Shown here: positions 1-8,845 of the stretch, in pieces
Layout: each line of letters opens with the position of its first letter
Numbering within the stretch: position 1 is the stretch's first letter
NCBI GenBank assembly: GCA_963781805.1
Contig: CAWAHF010000004.1
Coordinates: forward strand, 5,394,001 to 5,458,000
Length of the DNA: 64,000 nucleotides
Source: JAFGPL01 sp963781805
Lineage (GTDB): Bacteria; Bacteroidota; Bacteroidia; Bacteroidales; UBA10428
Reading direction: 5' to 3'
Notes under the pieces: model-generated
What the model was told of the DNA's origin: nothing
Database searches by the model: none
Seen by the model: only the letters and a program-made list of their open reading frames with translations
Made by a program: the position numbers and the translations under genes

Positions 1-2
1 TA

Positions 3-287
3 TATAACGCTCTTGGAATTTTCCTGCCCTTAATTGCTGTAAACTGTTCGGTTCTTGGCGCTGCTCTGTTTATGCAACAAAGAGAATATAGCAATATCGT
101 TGAGGCTACCGTCTACGGATTTGGCTCCGGATTTGGCTGGGCGCTTGCTATAATTGTTATGGCAGCCATCAGGGAAAAAACCCGCTATTCAGATATACCT
201 GCACCATTGAGAGGATTGGGAGCAGCCTTTATTATTACAGGATTACTGGCGATTGCATTTATGGGTTTCAGTGGAATAAAAATATAG
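3..287 (+). CDS. nqrE: Na+-translocating NADH:quinone reductase subunit E (C-terminal part)
   Basis: The open frame enters from the left edge, so only the last 94 residues are visible. NqrE is a multi-span inner-membrane subunit of the sodium-pumping NADH:quinone reductase and helps move electrons across the membrane. The visible part contains the conserved stretch NCSVLGAALFM, including the membrane cysteine characteristic of NqrD/NqrE. A second hydrophobic segment, GFGWALAIIVMAAIREK, and a final hydrophobic helix ending in GFSGIKI follow. nqrF starts 29 nt downstream on the same strand, the usual nqrE-nqrF order. The internal ATG at 72 is not the true start because the family sequence continues upstream of it. 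Confidence 0.93.
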   Translation, partial: YNALGIFLPLIAVNCSVLGAALFMQQREYSNIVEATVYGFGSGFGWALAIIVMAAIREKTRYSDIPAPLRGLGAAFIITGLLAIAFMGFSGIKI

Positions 288-316
288 TTTCTTAATATTT
301 CAGTAGATTTAATGTT

Positions 317-1561
317 ATGAGCATTATACAAATAATATTGTTGAGTATCCTGGTTTTCCTTGTTGTTATTTTATTACTGGTTTCCATGTTACTTTATGCC
401 AAATCAAAATTAACAGCTAAAGGGAAGGTGAAAATTACCATAAATGACGAAAAAGAAATCGAAGTATCTCCCGGTTCCACACTTTTATCCACACTTTCCC
501 AGACCAGTCTTTTTCTCCCGTCTGCATGCGGAGGAGGGGGTACGTGTGGAATGTGCCGTTGCCAGGTAGTAGATGGGGGTGGATCTATTTTGCCCACAGA
601 AACCGGATTTTTTACCCGAAGAGAACAACACGAAAACTGGCGGTTGGGTTGTCAGGTGAAAGTTAAACAGGATATGAAAATTCATGTACCTGAAGAAGTA
701 TTGGGTATTAAGAAGTGGGAATGTGAAGTAATATCCAATAAGAATGTTGCAACATTTATTAAAGAGTTTGTGGTTAAGCTACCCGAAGGTGAAATGCTCA
801 AATTTCAATCCGGCGGATATGTCCAGATTGATGTTCCTACTTACGAAATGACTTTTCGCGACATTGATGTTCAATCCCAGTTCAGGGATGAATGGGATAA
901 ATTTAAGATGTGGGATCTGAAAATGAAAAATACGGAAGAGACGTACAGGGCTTATTCCATGGCAAATCATCCTGCTGAAGGAAACATTGTAATGCTGAAT
1001 ATTCGAATTGCAACTCCGCCATGGGACAGGGCGAAAGGAGCTTTTATGAATGTACCTCCGGGTATCTGTTCATCATTTATTTTCTCCAGGAAACCGGGTG
1101 ATAAAGTTTCTCTATCAGGTCCTTACGGTGAATTTTTCATTAAAGATACAAAACGCGAAATGGTGTATATAGGAGGAGGAGCCGGAATGGCGCCGTTACG
1201 CTCTCATTTGTTTCATCTCTTCCACACCTTGAAGACAAATCGTAAGGTAACCTATTGGTACGGCGCACGCTCAAAAAGAGAGATTTTTTATGAAGATGAT
1301 TTCAGGGATATAGAAAAGAAATTTCCAAACTTTAAATTCAATATCGCATTATCGGAACCACTCGGCGAAGATAACTGGAAAGGTTATACCGGATTTATCC
1401 ATCAGGTATTATATGATGAATATCTAAGCAAGCACGATGAACCGGAAGATATTGAATATTACCTCTGTGGTCCGCCCATGATGAACGATGCTGTACAAAA
1501 AATGCTCTACAATTTGGGTGTTCCCGACGAAATGGTTGCCTATGATGATTTCGGAGGTTAG
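317..1561 (+). CDS. nqrF: Na+-translocating NADH:quinone reductase subunit F
   Basis: NADH-oxidising entry subunit of the Na+-NQR complex: electrons pass from NADH to FAD and then to a 2Fe-2S centre. Domains in order: one N-terminal membrane helix (residues 2-28); a ferredoxin-type 2Fe-2S domain with Cys71, Cys77, Cys80 (SACGGGGTCGMC) and Cys112; an FAD-binding ferredoxin-reductase fold with RAYSMANHP; and an NADH-binding half with GGGAGMAPLRSH and a C-terminal YLCGPPMM. The protein ends in the family-typical YDDFGG. Its 414 residues match the family length. It lies between nqrE and apbE, whose product flavinylates other Nqr subunits. Confidence 0.97.
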   Translation: MSIIQIILLSILVFLVVILLLVSMLLYAKSKLTAKGKVKITINDEKEIEVSPGSTLLSTLSQTSLFLPSACGGGGTCGMCRCQVVDGGGSILPTETGFFTRREQHENWRLGCQVKVKQDMKIHVPEEVLGIKKWECEVISNKNVATFIKEFVVKLPEGEMLKFQSGGYVQIDVPTYEMTFRDIDVQSQFRDEWDKFKMWDLKMKNTEETYRAYSMANHPAEGNIVMLNIRIATPPWDRAKGAFMNVPPGICSSFIFSRKPGDKVSLSGPYGEFFIKDTKREMVYIGGGAGMAPLRSHLFHLFHTLKTNRKVTYWYGARSKREIFYEDDFRDIEKKFPNFKFNIALSEPLGEDNWKGYTGFIHQVLYDEYLSKHDEPEDIEYYLCGPPMMNDAVQKMLYNLGVPDEMVAYDDFGG

Positions 1562-1570
1562 TTCATCCGG

Positions 1571-2590
1571 ATGAAAAAAAATCTTTTAATAATTATATTA
1601 GCTACCGTTTTTATTACCCTCATTATTGTCCTGAGTAAAAATTGGCATACTGAAAATTATTACAGAATTTCAGGTACCACACAAGGTACCACTTATCATA
1701 TAACTTATGCAAGTAAGTCAGGCAAGGATATTCAGCCTGAAATAGATTCTCTTCTTGCTGATTTCGACCATTCTTTATCCACGTATCTTCCCGGTTCCAT
1801 AATTTCAAGAATTAACCAAAATGATACCTCGGTTTTACCGGATAAACATTTTCTTGCCGTATTTAAAAAATCGCGCGAGGTATATGAAAAAACAGATGGC
1901 GCTTTTGATATAACTGTAGCGCCCATTGTAAATGCATGGGGGTTTGGATTTACAGAAAGATCAAATGTGGATAGCGCCATGATAGACAGTTTGCTGCAAT
2001 ATGTCGGTATGGATAAGGTGAGACTGGTTCACGGAAGAATCGTAAAGCAATTTCCACAAAGTATGCTCGATGTGAATGCTATTGCCCAGGGCTATTCTGT
2101 GGATGTGGTATCGGAATACCTGCAAAAACAGGGTATAAAAAACTACCTGGTTGAAATTGGAGGAGAATTAAGAGCCAGGGGTAGAAATGCGTCGCACAAC
2201 ATCTGGACTATCGGAATTGACAAACCCATTGACAATAATTTTGATCCTGGAAAAATACTTCAAACCAAGTTAAGATTAAAGAATAGCGCGTTGGCTACTT
2301 CGGGAAATTACAGAAGTTTTTTTGAGAAGGATGGGATTAAATATGTTCATACCATCAACCCCAAAAGCGGATATCCGGTTTTAAGCAATTTACTGAGTGC
2401 TACGGTTAAATCAGATGATTGTATTACAGCCGATGCCTATGCAACTGCTTTTATGGTGATGGGTTTGGAAAAATCAATTCATTTTCTTTCTGCACATAAA
2501 GAATTACAGGCTTACCTTGTGTACAGCGATAAAAATGGTAATTTTCAATCGTATGTTACTAAAAATCTGAAAAAGGATATAACTGAATAG
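1571..2590 (+). CDS. apbE: FAD:protein FMN transferase (ApbE)
   Basis: Transfers FMN from FAD to threonine residues of membrane redox proteins; with nqr genes the expected targets are NqrB and NqrC. It starts with a hydrophobic signal or anchor (residues 4-22), so it should act on the periplasmic face. Family motifs are present: GTTQGTTYHITY near the N terminus, TDGAFDITVAPIVNAWGFG, DVNAIAQGYSVD, EIGGELRARGRN and the late HTINPKSGYP block. Length (339 residues) is normal. It begins 9 nt after nqrF and is very likely the last gene of the nqr operon. Confidence 0.95.
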   Translation: MKKNLLIIILATVFITLIIVLSKNWHTENYYRISGTTQGTTYHITYASKSGKDIQPEIDSLLADFDHSLSTYLPGSIISRINQNDTSVLPDKHFLAVFKKSREVYEKTDGAFDITVAPIVNAWGFGFTERSNVDSAMIDSLLQYVGMDKVRLVHGRIVKQFPQSMLDVNAIAQGYSVDVVSEYLQKQGIKNYLVEIGGELRARGRNASHNIWTIGIDKPIDNNFDPGKILQTKLRLKNSALATSGNYRSFFEKDGIKYVHTINPKSGYPVLSNLLSATVKSDDCITADAYATAFMVMGLEKSIHFLSAHKELQAYLVYSDKNGNFQSYVTKNLKKDITE

Positions 2591-2591
2591 A

Positions 2592-2619
2592 TTTGATTTT
2601 CTGCTTTTTTTTATCTTTG
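2592..2619 (+). promoter_or_regulatory. Possible Bacteroidota-type promoter for the DUF4180 gene
   Basis: A good TAnnTTTG -7 element (TATCTTTG, 2612-2619) has a TTTG at 2592-2595. The 16-nt spacer is shorter than the usual 19-21, so the -33 assignment is weak. Transcription would start near 2625, some 25 nt before the ATG. Confidence 0.35.
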
Positions 2620-2649
2620 CCTCCGTTTGGTTAACTACTTAAAATCACT

Positions 2650-3006
2650 ATGAAGATTGAGATTCACAACATATCGGGGAGTGCGGTTGCAGAAATTATA
2701 TCAGACAAAATCGTGATTAACGAAGTTCAGGATGCATTGGATCTGATGGCGGATTGTGGATATCAGGGTGCAGATAAAATAATCATGCATGAAAAAAATA
2801 TTGTTCCCGAATTTTTTATGCTGAGTACAGGTATTGCCGGTGAGATACTTCAAAAATTTTCAAATTACAGGACACAGCTTGCAATTGTGGGTGATTTTTC
2901 CAAGAATGCAAGTAAGAGCTTGCATGACTTTATTTTCGAGAGTAACAAATCAGGAAGAATCTTTTTTGTTAGTTCTGTTGATGAGGCTAAAAGCAGACTT
3001 ACATGA
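2650..3006 (+). CDS. DUF4180 domain-containing protein
   Basis: Small soluble protein of 118 residues with no signal peptide. I place it in the uncharacterised DUF4180 family from its overall pattern: a short beta-rich start (MKIEIHNISGSAVAEII), a central DCGYQGADKIIMHEKN segment, and a later block LAIVGDFSKNASKSLHDFI followed by GRIFFVSSVDEA. No catalytic motif can be named. It has its own possible promoter and is followed by a hairpin terminator shared with the converging lipoprotein gene, so it is probably monocistronic. Function unknown. Confidence 0.75.
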   Translation: MKIEIHNISGSAVAEIISDKIVINEVQDALDLMADCGYQGADKIIMHEKNIVPEFFMLSTGIAGEILQKFSNYRTQLAIVGDFSKNASKSLHDFIFESNKSGRIFFVSSVDEAKSRLT

Positions 3007-3014
3007 ATAAAAAA

Positions 3015-3044
3015 ACCTTTCAGATGAAAGTAGATCTGAAAGGT
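3015..3044 (-). terminator. Hairpin terminator between converging genes
   Basis: A perfect 11-bp stem (ACCTTTCAGAT / ATCTGAAAGGT) with an 8-nt loop. The uninterrupted T run lies on the minus-strand side (A run at 3009-3014 on the plus strand), so it best terminates the lipoprotein gene coming from the right. It may also stop the DUF4180 transcript. Confidence 0.7.
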
Positions 3045-3089
3045 CTTGTGTAAAAAAATAAATAATTTACCTGTATAGTTAGTTACAGA

Positions 3090-4241
3090 TCATTTTTTTC
3101 TTTTACTGATTCCATAAACCAATACTACTAAAAGTATTGTAACAATTAGTATACTTAAAACAATTGCCCATTTATTTACAATTCTTGACTCAACGGTCAT
3201 ATCAAAATTGGTTACATAAAAATCTTTGAGCGCAATATTCCAGGTACAATTTCCCTCTTCAAGATCTTTGGAATTTGTCTGTATTATTATTCCCGGCATA
3301 ATGGTTTTAATGTGATACTTATACCATAGGTTTATGCTCAGATACTGCATTTTATTTAAGAAATCCAGCATTTCAAGGTTTTCTGAAGGTTGAAGGACCT
3401 TCTCGGAAATAGTTAAGAACTGAGATGTTTTAATAATCATCGCGTTTACCATTGTTGCAATCTTTGCTGAATCATCATCAAAATCGATTACATTATTAAT
3501 ATCCAGGCTGTCATAAAGAGCTTCCTTATTGTGCATTAGTTTATTGAATGCCGTAATATCTTTTTTACTAAGAATTTGTGAAACCATAAGAAAGTATTCA
3601 TTAAAAATATTTCTCGATTGCCACTCTTCAGCCCTGTTTTCAATATCTTCTTTCAGTTTTTTTGCTCTGGTACTGTCCTCCTTTGAAAGCATAATGCTGG
3701 TATCAGCTTCTGACAAAGGTTCAAATTTGTTTTTAACGGGATTATACCTGTAATCATCTTCATCCGAAAGTGAAAATTTAATTTCGTCGATGGTGGCAAA
3801 TTTATCAGGGGGAATCTGATGAAATGGAAAAAAAGCCTGGTAAGTCTCTTTGTAATCGAAAAATGTGTAAAACCACCTGAATTTTCTTTTCAGATAGACT
3901 TTCGTTTTTACCTGGCTATAAATGGTTGAATCAACTGCAAGTTCTTTGTTAAGGTTTTTGTAATTCTTAAATATTTTGCTCGCTGAATAAACAAATACAC
4001 TATCTGGTTTACTCTTGGTACTATCGTCCAGTTCCCACCATGTTTTAATTTTCCATGAAGAATCTGCAGGAAGCTTCAACGATGAGGAATTATGAATCAT
4101 ATCGTAATCGCCACGCACTTTGAAAAAACGTTCTATCCGCCCGTTTGGATAAATCTGGCTGGTGATATAATAATCAAGACATCCATTCATTGTTAAAATC
4201 AGGGTGAATAAAATGCTGATGTTGATAATTAATTTTTTCAT
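3090..4241 (-). CDS. Lipoprotein with C-terminal membrane helix, unknown function
   Basis: I do not recognise the family. The 383-residue product has a signal peptide ending in a lipobox (LTMNGC, Cys21). A long hydrophilic body rich in Asp, Lys and Tyr follows, and then a strong membrane helix near the C terminus (WAIVLSILIVTILLVVLVYG) followed by a basic SKRKK tail. A lipid anchor at one end and a helix at the other would tether it to the cytoplasmic membrane with the body in the periplasm. The gene lies 90 nt downstream of an ECF sigma/anti-sigma pair on the same strand and could be part of that circuit as target or sensor, but this is inference from position. Confidence 0.7.
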   Translation of the reverse strand: MKKLIINISILFTLILTMNGCLDYYITSQIYPNGRIERFFKVRGDYDMIHNSSSLKLPADSSWKIKTWWELDDSTKSKPDSVFVYSASKIFKNYKNLNKELAVDSTIYSQVKTKVYLKRKFRWFYTFFDYKETYQAFFPFHQIPPDKFATIDEIKFSLSDEDDYRYNPVKNKFEPLSEADTSIMLSKEDSTRAKKLKEDIENRAEEWQSRNIFNEYFLMVSQILSKKDITAFNKLMHNKEALYDSLDINNVIDFDDDSAKIATMVNAMIIKTSQFLTISEKVLQPSENLEMLDFLNKMQYLSINLWYKYHIKTIMPGIIIQTNSKDLEEGNCTWNIALKDFYVTNFDMTVESRIVNKWAIVLSILIVTILLVVLVYGISKRKK

Positions 4242-4331
4242 ACTTTGTCATTTTGAGTTTTAAATTAAACCTTAATACATTAGGAGAATTTATAGAAAAT
4301 CCTGCAGGATTTTAGTCTGGTACTATTTTGA

Positions 4332-4991
4332 TTACAATTTGATATTCAATTCATTATTTATCAGGTTTATTAATAGTTTTTTATTCTTCAAAGAAGCGCC
4401 TGCGCTCTTTATACCTGATGAATACTGGCATAATTGTACTGCGTATCCTTCAATTTCTTTTTTCGATAGTCTTCTTGAATAAGCAATGGCTTTTCTTTTT
4501 AATCCGTGATCTACTGTTCCAAACAGATTTGTTAGAATTATTTTTGATTGCTCGATACATTCCTGATTTCCGGTGTCTGATTGGTTTTTGTTTCTGCTGG
4601 TTTGTATAATCAGGCGATCACTTAACTTGTCAATTGATTTTGAAATAGAATATTGCTGATACAGGAATAAAGTCAACTGAAAGATAATGAGAATGGATGC
4701 TGCAATGCGATAGAAAGGACTGCTGGATATCCTCAATAATTTTCCCGGATGATTCTTACTGTTTTCTGAAATCGCATTTAAAATAGAATCGGTTAATTTT
4801 TGCGAATCTTTAAGCTTTTCATCAGATTCCTCCTGAAATGAAAGAAGGTTTCTGAAATCAGCCATACCATCAAAATTGGCAGCACAGGCAGAACATGATT
4901 TAAGGTGATGTTCAAGTTGCTTTTTTTCTTTTTCTGTAAGTTCACCCTCCTTGAAGAGGTAGATATATTTTAATGACTTTTTGCAGTTCAT
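4332..4991 (-). CDS. Anti-sigma factor with N-terminal zinc-finger-like domain
   Basis: 219 residues. The N-terminal part looks like a zf-HC2 anti-sigma domain: CKK..LYIYLFKEGELTEKEKKQLEHHLKSCSACAANF, with the H-x3-C-x2-C pattern HHLKSCSAC. A central hydrophobic segment (FYRIAASILIIFQLTLFLY) is a probable membrane helix, so the C-terminal half would be periplasmic. The gene starts 1 nt after the sigma-factor stop codon, so the two are translationally coupled, as expected for a sigma/anti-sigma pair. The signal sensed by the C-terminal domain cannot be deduced. Confidence 0.82.
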   Translation of the reverse strand: MNCKKSLKYIYLFKEGELTEKEKKQLEHHLKSCSACAANFDGMADFRNLLSFQEESDEKLKDSQKLTDSILNAISENSKNHPGKLLRISSSPFYRIAASILIIFQLTLFLYQQYSISKSIDKLSDRLIIQTSRNKNQSDTGNQECIEQSKIILTNLFGTVDHGLKRKAIAYSRRLSKKEIEGYAVQLCQYSSGIKSAGASLKNKKLLINLINNELNIKL

Positions 4992-4992
4992 T

Positions 4993-5583
4993 TTAATTTC
5001 CTCCGCTCTTTTCTGGTTTTAAAAGTTGCTCTCTTATAAACATTCGTGCAAGGTATAAATTGGTTTTTACGGCTCCTTCGGTCATTTTAAGTATATCGCA
5101 TACTTCCCTTACAGACAGGTTTTGAATGTCTCTGAGTACGAAAACCAAACGTTGTTTCAATGTCAGTTTTTTGGATATGACCCTAATTTCTTTTATCAAC
5201 GATTTCTTTTCATTTCGCTGAGAATCCTGGTCAGAGCTTTCAGTTAAGGAATATCCGAGCTTTTCGGCTGTAGTTATCTCTATATGATTTCTTCTCTTTT
5301 CTGATTTAAGTTTATCATAACAAAGATTTACTACAATTTTATAAAGCCAGGTTGTGAATAATACCTCTTTTCTGTAACCTGTAAAATGATTCCAGATTCT
5401 TATAAAAGATTCCTGCACCATGTCTTTCGCATTTTCTTCATTCAGAAGTATTTTATATGCTATATTGTATGCGAATTGCTGATACATTTCAACCAGATTT
5501 TTGAATGCTTCCGGATCTTTTTTAATACACCTGCTTAGTATTTCAGCCTCAGAGAGACTGTTTATCTTTTCATTTTTATGCAT
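4993..5583 (-). CDS. RNA polymerase ECF-type sigma factor
   Basis: A 196-residue ECF sigma factor. Region 2 is seen in FKNLVEMYQQFAYNIAYKI, ENAKDMVQESFIRIW and TWLYKIVVNLCYD. Region 4 is seen in LTLKQRLVFVLRDIQNLSV and the helix-turn-helix VCDILKMTEGAVKTNLYLAR. I chose the ATG at 5583 (MHKNEKINSLSEAE) over a GTG 42 nt upstream, because the extra residues do not resemble the family. The anti-sigma gene follows after 1 nt. It presumably directs transcription of envelope genes in response to release from the anti-sigma factor, possibly including its own operon. Confidence 0.92.
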   Translation of the reverse strand: MHKNEKINSLSEAEILSRCIKKDPEAFKNLVEMYQQFAYNIAYKILLNEENAKDMVQESFIRIWNHFTGYRKEVLFTTWLYKIVVNLCYDKLKSEKRRNHIEITTAEKLGYSLTESSDQDSQRNEKKSLIKEIRVISKKLTLKQRLVFVLRDIQNLSVREVCDILKMTEGAVKTNLYLARMFIREQLLKPEKSGGN

Positions 5584-5806
5584 GAAGCTTTTTATACTCT
5601 GATAAATACACGTATGATACGACACAATACTGAAAAGGTCAAAAACAGTAGTTGAAATAATTATACCGTGACAAACTTATCTGAACCTTATAAAAATAGT
5701 TATAAAATCGCATTTCGTTATGTGCAAGATTTAAAATAATTATTTTTGTTTTTTAAAATTATCATGAATTTCATTAAAAAATGAATAATTTAAATGTAAC
5801 CGGTAA

Positions 5807-6589
5807 ATGAGCATATTGAAGAGAATCTTATTTACCTTCACACCCGGTAAACTTCTTTTTCAGTTTAAAAAATGGCATTATTTAAGAAAATTTAAAAATG
5901 CGGGAGAAGAAGACGAAGAAGACTTAAAAATAATAAAAAACCTTCTTCATCCAGGAAATCAGGTTTTGGATATTGGAGCGAATTTTGGTATGTATACACG
6001 TTTTTTGTCAAAGTTTACCGGGTATTCCGGCAAGGTATATTCTTTTGAACCTATCCCGGAAACATTTCAAATTTTCTTAAACAATATCCAAAAACTAAAA
6101 TTAACAAATGTTACTGCAATAAATTGTGCTGTTTCCGATACTTCAGGGAATGCAATTATGGAAGTTCCAAAATATGAAAAGGTTGGTGATAATTTTTATG
6201 AAGCAAAGATTGTAAATACCCCGGCCAGAAACCTGAAGAGTTTTGAAGTTGAATGCAAAACACTTGATGAACTATATTCCATTTATCATTTTCATCCAAC
6301 ATTCATCAAATGCGATGTTGAAGGTTATGAGTGGAATGTTTTTAAGGAAGCTGAAAATCTGTTGAAAAAATCAGAACCTTTATTATTCATTGAAATTAAT
6401 CAGGAACTAACCGCACCGGATCATAAAACAGAAAGTCTCCTTGCATTTTTAAAAGCATATAAATACAGAATATTTATCAAGAATGGTGAAAAACTAAAAT
6501 GCTGGGAATGCGAAAAAAGAGTTAATTACTATTTTTTGTTAAAGCAACATATTGATGATTTAATGGCGAAAGGATTCATTGATACATGA
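5807..6589 (+). CDS. FkbM family methyltransferase
   Basis: SAM-dependent methyltransferase of the FkbM type, a family that often methylates sugars of surface polysaccharides or glycans. The SAM-binding motif is VLDIGANFGMYTRFLSK (about residues 55-71), followed by the acidic post-I motif VYSFEPIPETFQIF. The family signature FIKCDVEGYEWNVFKEAE and the later PLLFIEIN are clear. The 260-residue length is typical. Its stop codon overlaps the start of the glycosyltransferase gene by 4 nt (ATGA), so the two are co-translated and probably modify the same glycan. The substrate is unknown. Confidence 0.9.
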   Translation: MSILKRILFTFTPGKLLFQFKKWHYLRKFKNAGEEDEEDLKIIKNLLHPGNQVLDIGANFGMYTRFLSKFTGYSGKVYSFEPIPETFQIFLNNIQKLKLTNVTAINCAVSDTSGNAIMEVPKYEKVGDNFYEAKIVNTPARNLKSFEVECKTLDELYSIYHFHPTFIKCDVEGYEWNVFKEAENLLKKSEPLLFIEINQELTAPDHKTESLLAFLKAYKYRIFIKNGEKLKCWECEKRVNYYFLLKQHIDDLMAKGFIDT

Positions 6590-7725
6590 AAATAGTCGTC
6601 AACACCAGGTTGCTCATTACCAGACAGCTTAGCGGAATAGGCTGGTTTACATTTCATACCCTAAAAAGATTGGTTTCCTGGCATCCCGAGCATCAGTTTA
6701 TATTTTTGTTTGACAGGAAATATGATGAATCGTACATTTTTGGATCCAATGTTATTCCGGAAGTAATCTTTCCTCCTGCCAGGCATCCGTTTCTTTGGTA
6801 TGTGTGGTTTGAACATGCCATTGTTCGTAAAATCAAAAAATATAACCCAAATCTTTTCTTCTCACCCGATGGATATTTATCTACCAAACTTTTGAACATT
6901 CCATCAATACCTGTTATTCATGACATTAATTTTCATCATGACAAAAAAAGTGTCCCATTCTTTGACGGTATATTCTGGGAGTATTATTTTCCCAAATATG
7001 CACGCATGGCGTCAAGAATTATAACAGTTTCAGATTTTTCTAAAAAAGATATTTCCAGTTATTATAAAATTCCGGCTGATAAAATCGATATAGCTTATAA
7101 TGGTGTCAATGAAGATTTTAAACCTTTAAATATTTCAGAAAAGGATAAGGTCAAAGAACAATATACCAACGGATATGACTATTTCCTGTTCATAGGAGTT
7201 CTTGTTCCAAGAAAAAATGTTTCAGGTATGATTCAAGCATTTGACAAATTTATGAAGGCTTCAGGTAGTAAGATAAAGCTGGTTATTGTTGGGGACAAAC
7301 TGTTTTTTACACCTGAAATGAACAAGGTTTATGAGAAAGCTGAATTTAAAAATGAAATAATTTTTACGGGGCGTCTGGATCAAAATCACCTTCTCAGAAT
7401 AATGGGAGCAGCCCTTTCGTTGATATTGGTTTCCAAATTCGAAGGTTTCGGTATTCCTATTGTTGAAGCCATGCAGGCAGATATTCCTGTAATCACGTCT
7501 AATATTACTTCAATGCCGGAAGTCGCAGGAGATGCAGCTTTACTTGTTAATCCTTATTCTATTGAATCTATAAAAGATGCAATGCTGAAAATTAGCATTG
7601 ATGAAAAATTACGTAATGAACTTATATTGAAGGGACAGGCACAACGAGTCAAGTTCAGTTGGGACAATACAGCCCAAGCTGTTTGGAAGAGTATCGAAAG
7701 AGTTACCGAAAACAAAAATGTTTAA
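6586..7725 (+). CDS. Glycosyltransferase family 4 protein
   Basis: GT-B fold glycosyltransferase of the GT4 (group 1) family, 379 residues. The C-terminal half holds the nucleotide-sugar site: FIGVLVPRKNVSGMIQAF, the EX7E-type motif FEGFGIPIVEA, then PVITSNITSMPEVAGDAALL. The N-terminal half (PVIHDINFHHD, ITVSDFSKKDI) is like mannosyl- or glucosyltransferases acting on lipid-linked or surface glycans. It overlaps the FkbM gene by 4 nt. Donor and acceptor cannot be predicted. The small FkbM/GT4/methyltransferase group suggests a decorating step on a surface glycan rather than a full biosynthesis locus. Confidence 0.92.
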   Translation: MKIVVNTRLLITRQLSGIGWFTFHTLKRLVSWHPEHQFIFLFDRKYDESYIFGSNVIPEVIFPPARHPFLWYVWFEHAIVRKIKKYNPNLFFSPDGYLSTKLLNIPSIPVIHDINFHHDKKSVPFFDGIFWEYYFPKYARMASRIITVSDFSKKDISSYYKIPADKIDIAYNGVNEDFKPLNISEKDKVKEQYTNGYDYFLFIGVLVPRKNVSGMIQAFDKFMKASGSKIKLVIVGDKLFFTPEMNKVYEKAEFKNEIIFTGRLDQNHLLRIMGAALSLILVSKFEGFGIPIVEAMQADIPVITSNITSMPEVAGDAALLVNPYSIESIKDAMLKISIDEKLRNELILKGQAQRVKFSWDNTAQAVWKSIERVTENKNV

Positions 7726-7836
7726 AAGATTTACCTTAAACAGATTTTTATTTAAGTTGTTAACGAATAGATAATATCAGGTCTAATGATGTACATGAAT
7801 AAAATTATTTACATTTGGGCATAATTGATTTTTGAT

Positions 7837-8658
7837 ATGGAAATTGAACAATTTTTTACCTTGCTGTTAAAGGAAACAGAGGAAAATACCACACTTCAGA
7901 ATTTGTACAGATTTGTCAAGGATAAGAAGAATTATTTATTCAGGAAAGCTTATTATTGCCAGCGACTTAAGTTTATACAACAGAATATCATCAATAAACA
8001 AGCCTCAATCTGGGATTGTGGTTGCGGATATGGGACAACTGGTATCTTTCTTACCTTAAACGGATTTAAGGTTCACGGTACAACTCTTGAGTTTTTCTAT
8101 GATCAAATTCCCAGGCGGTTTGAATATTGGAACAGGTTTGGTGACTTAAGCAATTTTAAAGTGAATTATCAAAATCTTTTTGATCCCCCCTTTTTTCAAA
8201 ATCAATATGATTACGTAATCACACAGGATGTATTGCATCATCTCGAACCAAATGACGAAGCCCTGCGAATTATAGTGAATTCGATGAAAGACAGGGGTAG
8301 GTTGGTTGTTTGTGAAGAAAACGGAAACAATGTGATTAATAATTTTAAACTTTACATGAGGCGGGGAAATAAAAGAATCATTGATATATATGATGAAAAA
8401 TTAAAAAAGACCATCAAACTGGGAAATGAAAATATTCAAAGCCTTTCATCGTGGAAATCAAAGCTTGATAATGCTGGATTGAAAATAAATAAGGAAAGCG
8501 TTGAATATATAAGACTTTATCCGCCTTTCTGGTTTAATAAAGATAACTATCAGAAAGTAATCGATAAAGAGAATAAAATCTGGAAAAAAAACAAAATAGC
8601 TAAGGAATATCTTTTTTTTGGAATCAATTTTATTGCACAAAAGAACAGTCAATCTTAA
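7837..8658 (+). CDS. Class I SAM-dependent methyltransferase
   Basis: 273 residues counted from the ATG at 7837 (MEIEQFFTLL); a TTG 12 nt upstream is a less likely start. The SAM-binding glycine-rich loop is IWDCGCGYGTTGIF, with an acidic stretch further on and the post-motif YDYVITQDVLHHLEPNDEAL. This pattern is that of class I methyltransferases of the UbiE/COQ5 or Methyltransf_11/23 type. The C-terminal part (YPPFWFNKDNYQKVIDKENK) looks like a substrate cap. It follows the GT4 gene by 111 nt with a strongly AT-rich gap and may be a separate unit. Substrate unknown. Confidence 0.85.
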   Translation: MEIEQFFTLLLKETEENTTLQNLYRFVKDKKNYLFRKAYYCQRLKFIQQNIINKQASIWDCGCGYGTTGIFLTLNGFKVHGTTLEFFYDQIPRRFEYWNRFGDLSNFKVNYQNLFDPPFFQNQYDYVITQDVLHHLEPNDEALRIIVNSMKDRGRLVVCEENGNNVINNFKLYMRRGNKRIIDIYDEKLKKTIKLGNENIQSLSSWKSKLDNAGLKINKESVEYIRLYPPFWFNKDNYQKVIDKENKIWKKNKIAKEYLFFGINFIAQKNSQS

Positions 8659-8786
8659 AAGGATTCTGTTTTGATTTTCTTTTAAAATCGTAAATAGTTC
8701 TTCATTGGGATTAGACTTATTTCTCCTGATTTGAAACTTACAAAAATTGATAATTTCATTCTGATTTAGCATTAATGATAATCTGT

Positions 8787-8818
8787 TTTGAAATTCGTTA
8801 TGATAAAATGTATTTTTG
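8787..8818 (+). promoter_or_regulatory. Bacteroidota sigma-A promoter for ychF
   Basis: TTTG (8787-8790), a 20-nt spacer and TATTTTTG (8811-8818), matching the Bacteroidota consensus TTTG-N19/20-TAnnTTTG. The predicted start near 8824 leaves a leader of about 22 nt before the ychF ATG. Confidence 0.65.
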
Positions 8819-8845
8819 GCTTAATAAAATTGAATAAAAAACATT

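Noticed and set aside
8458..8772. 104-residue minus-strand ORF overlapping the end of the methyltransferase gene
   Set aside because: Low-complexity I/F/K composition, no motif, overlaps a supported gene by about 200 nt.
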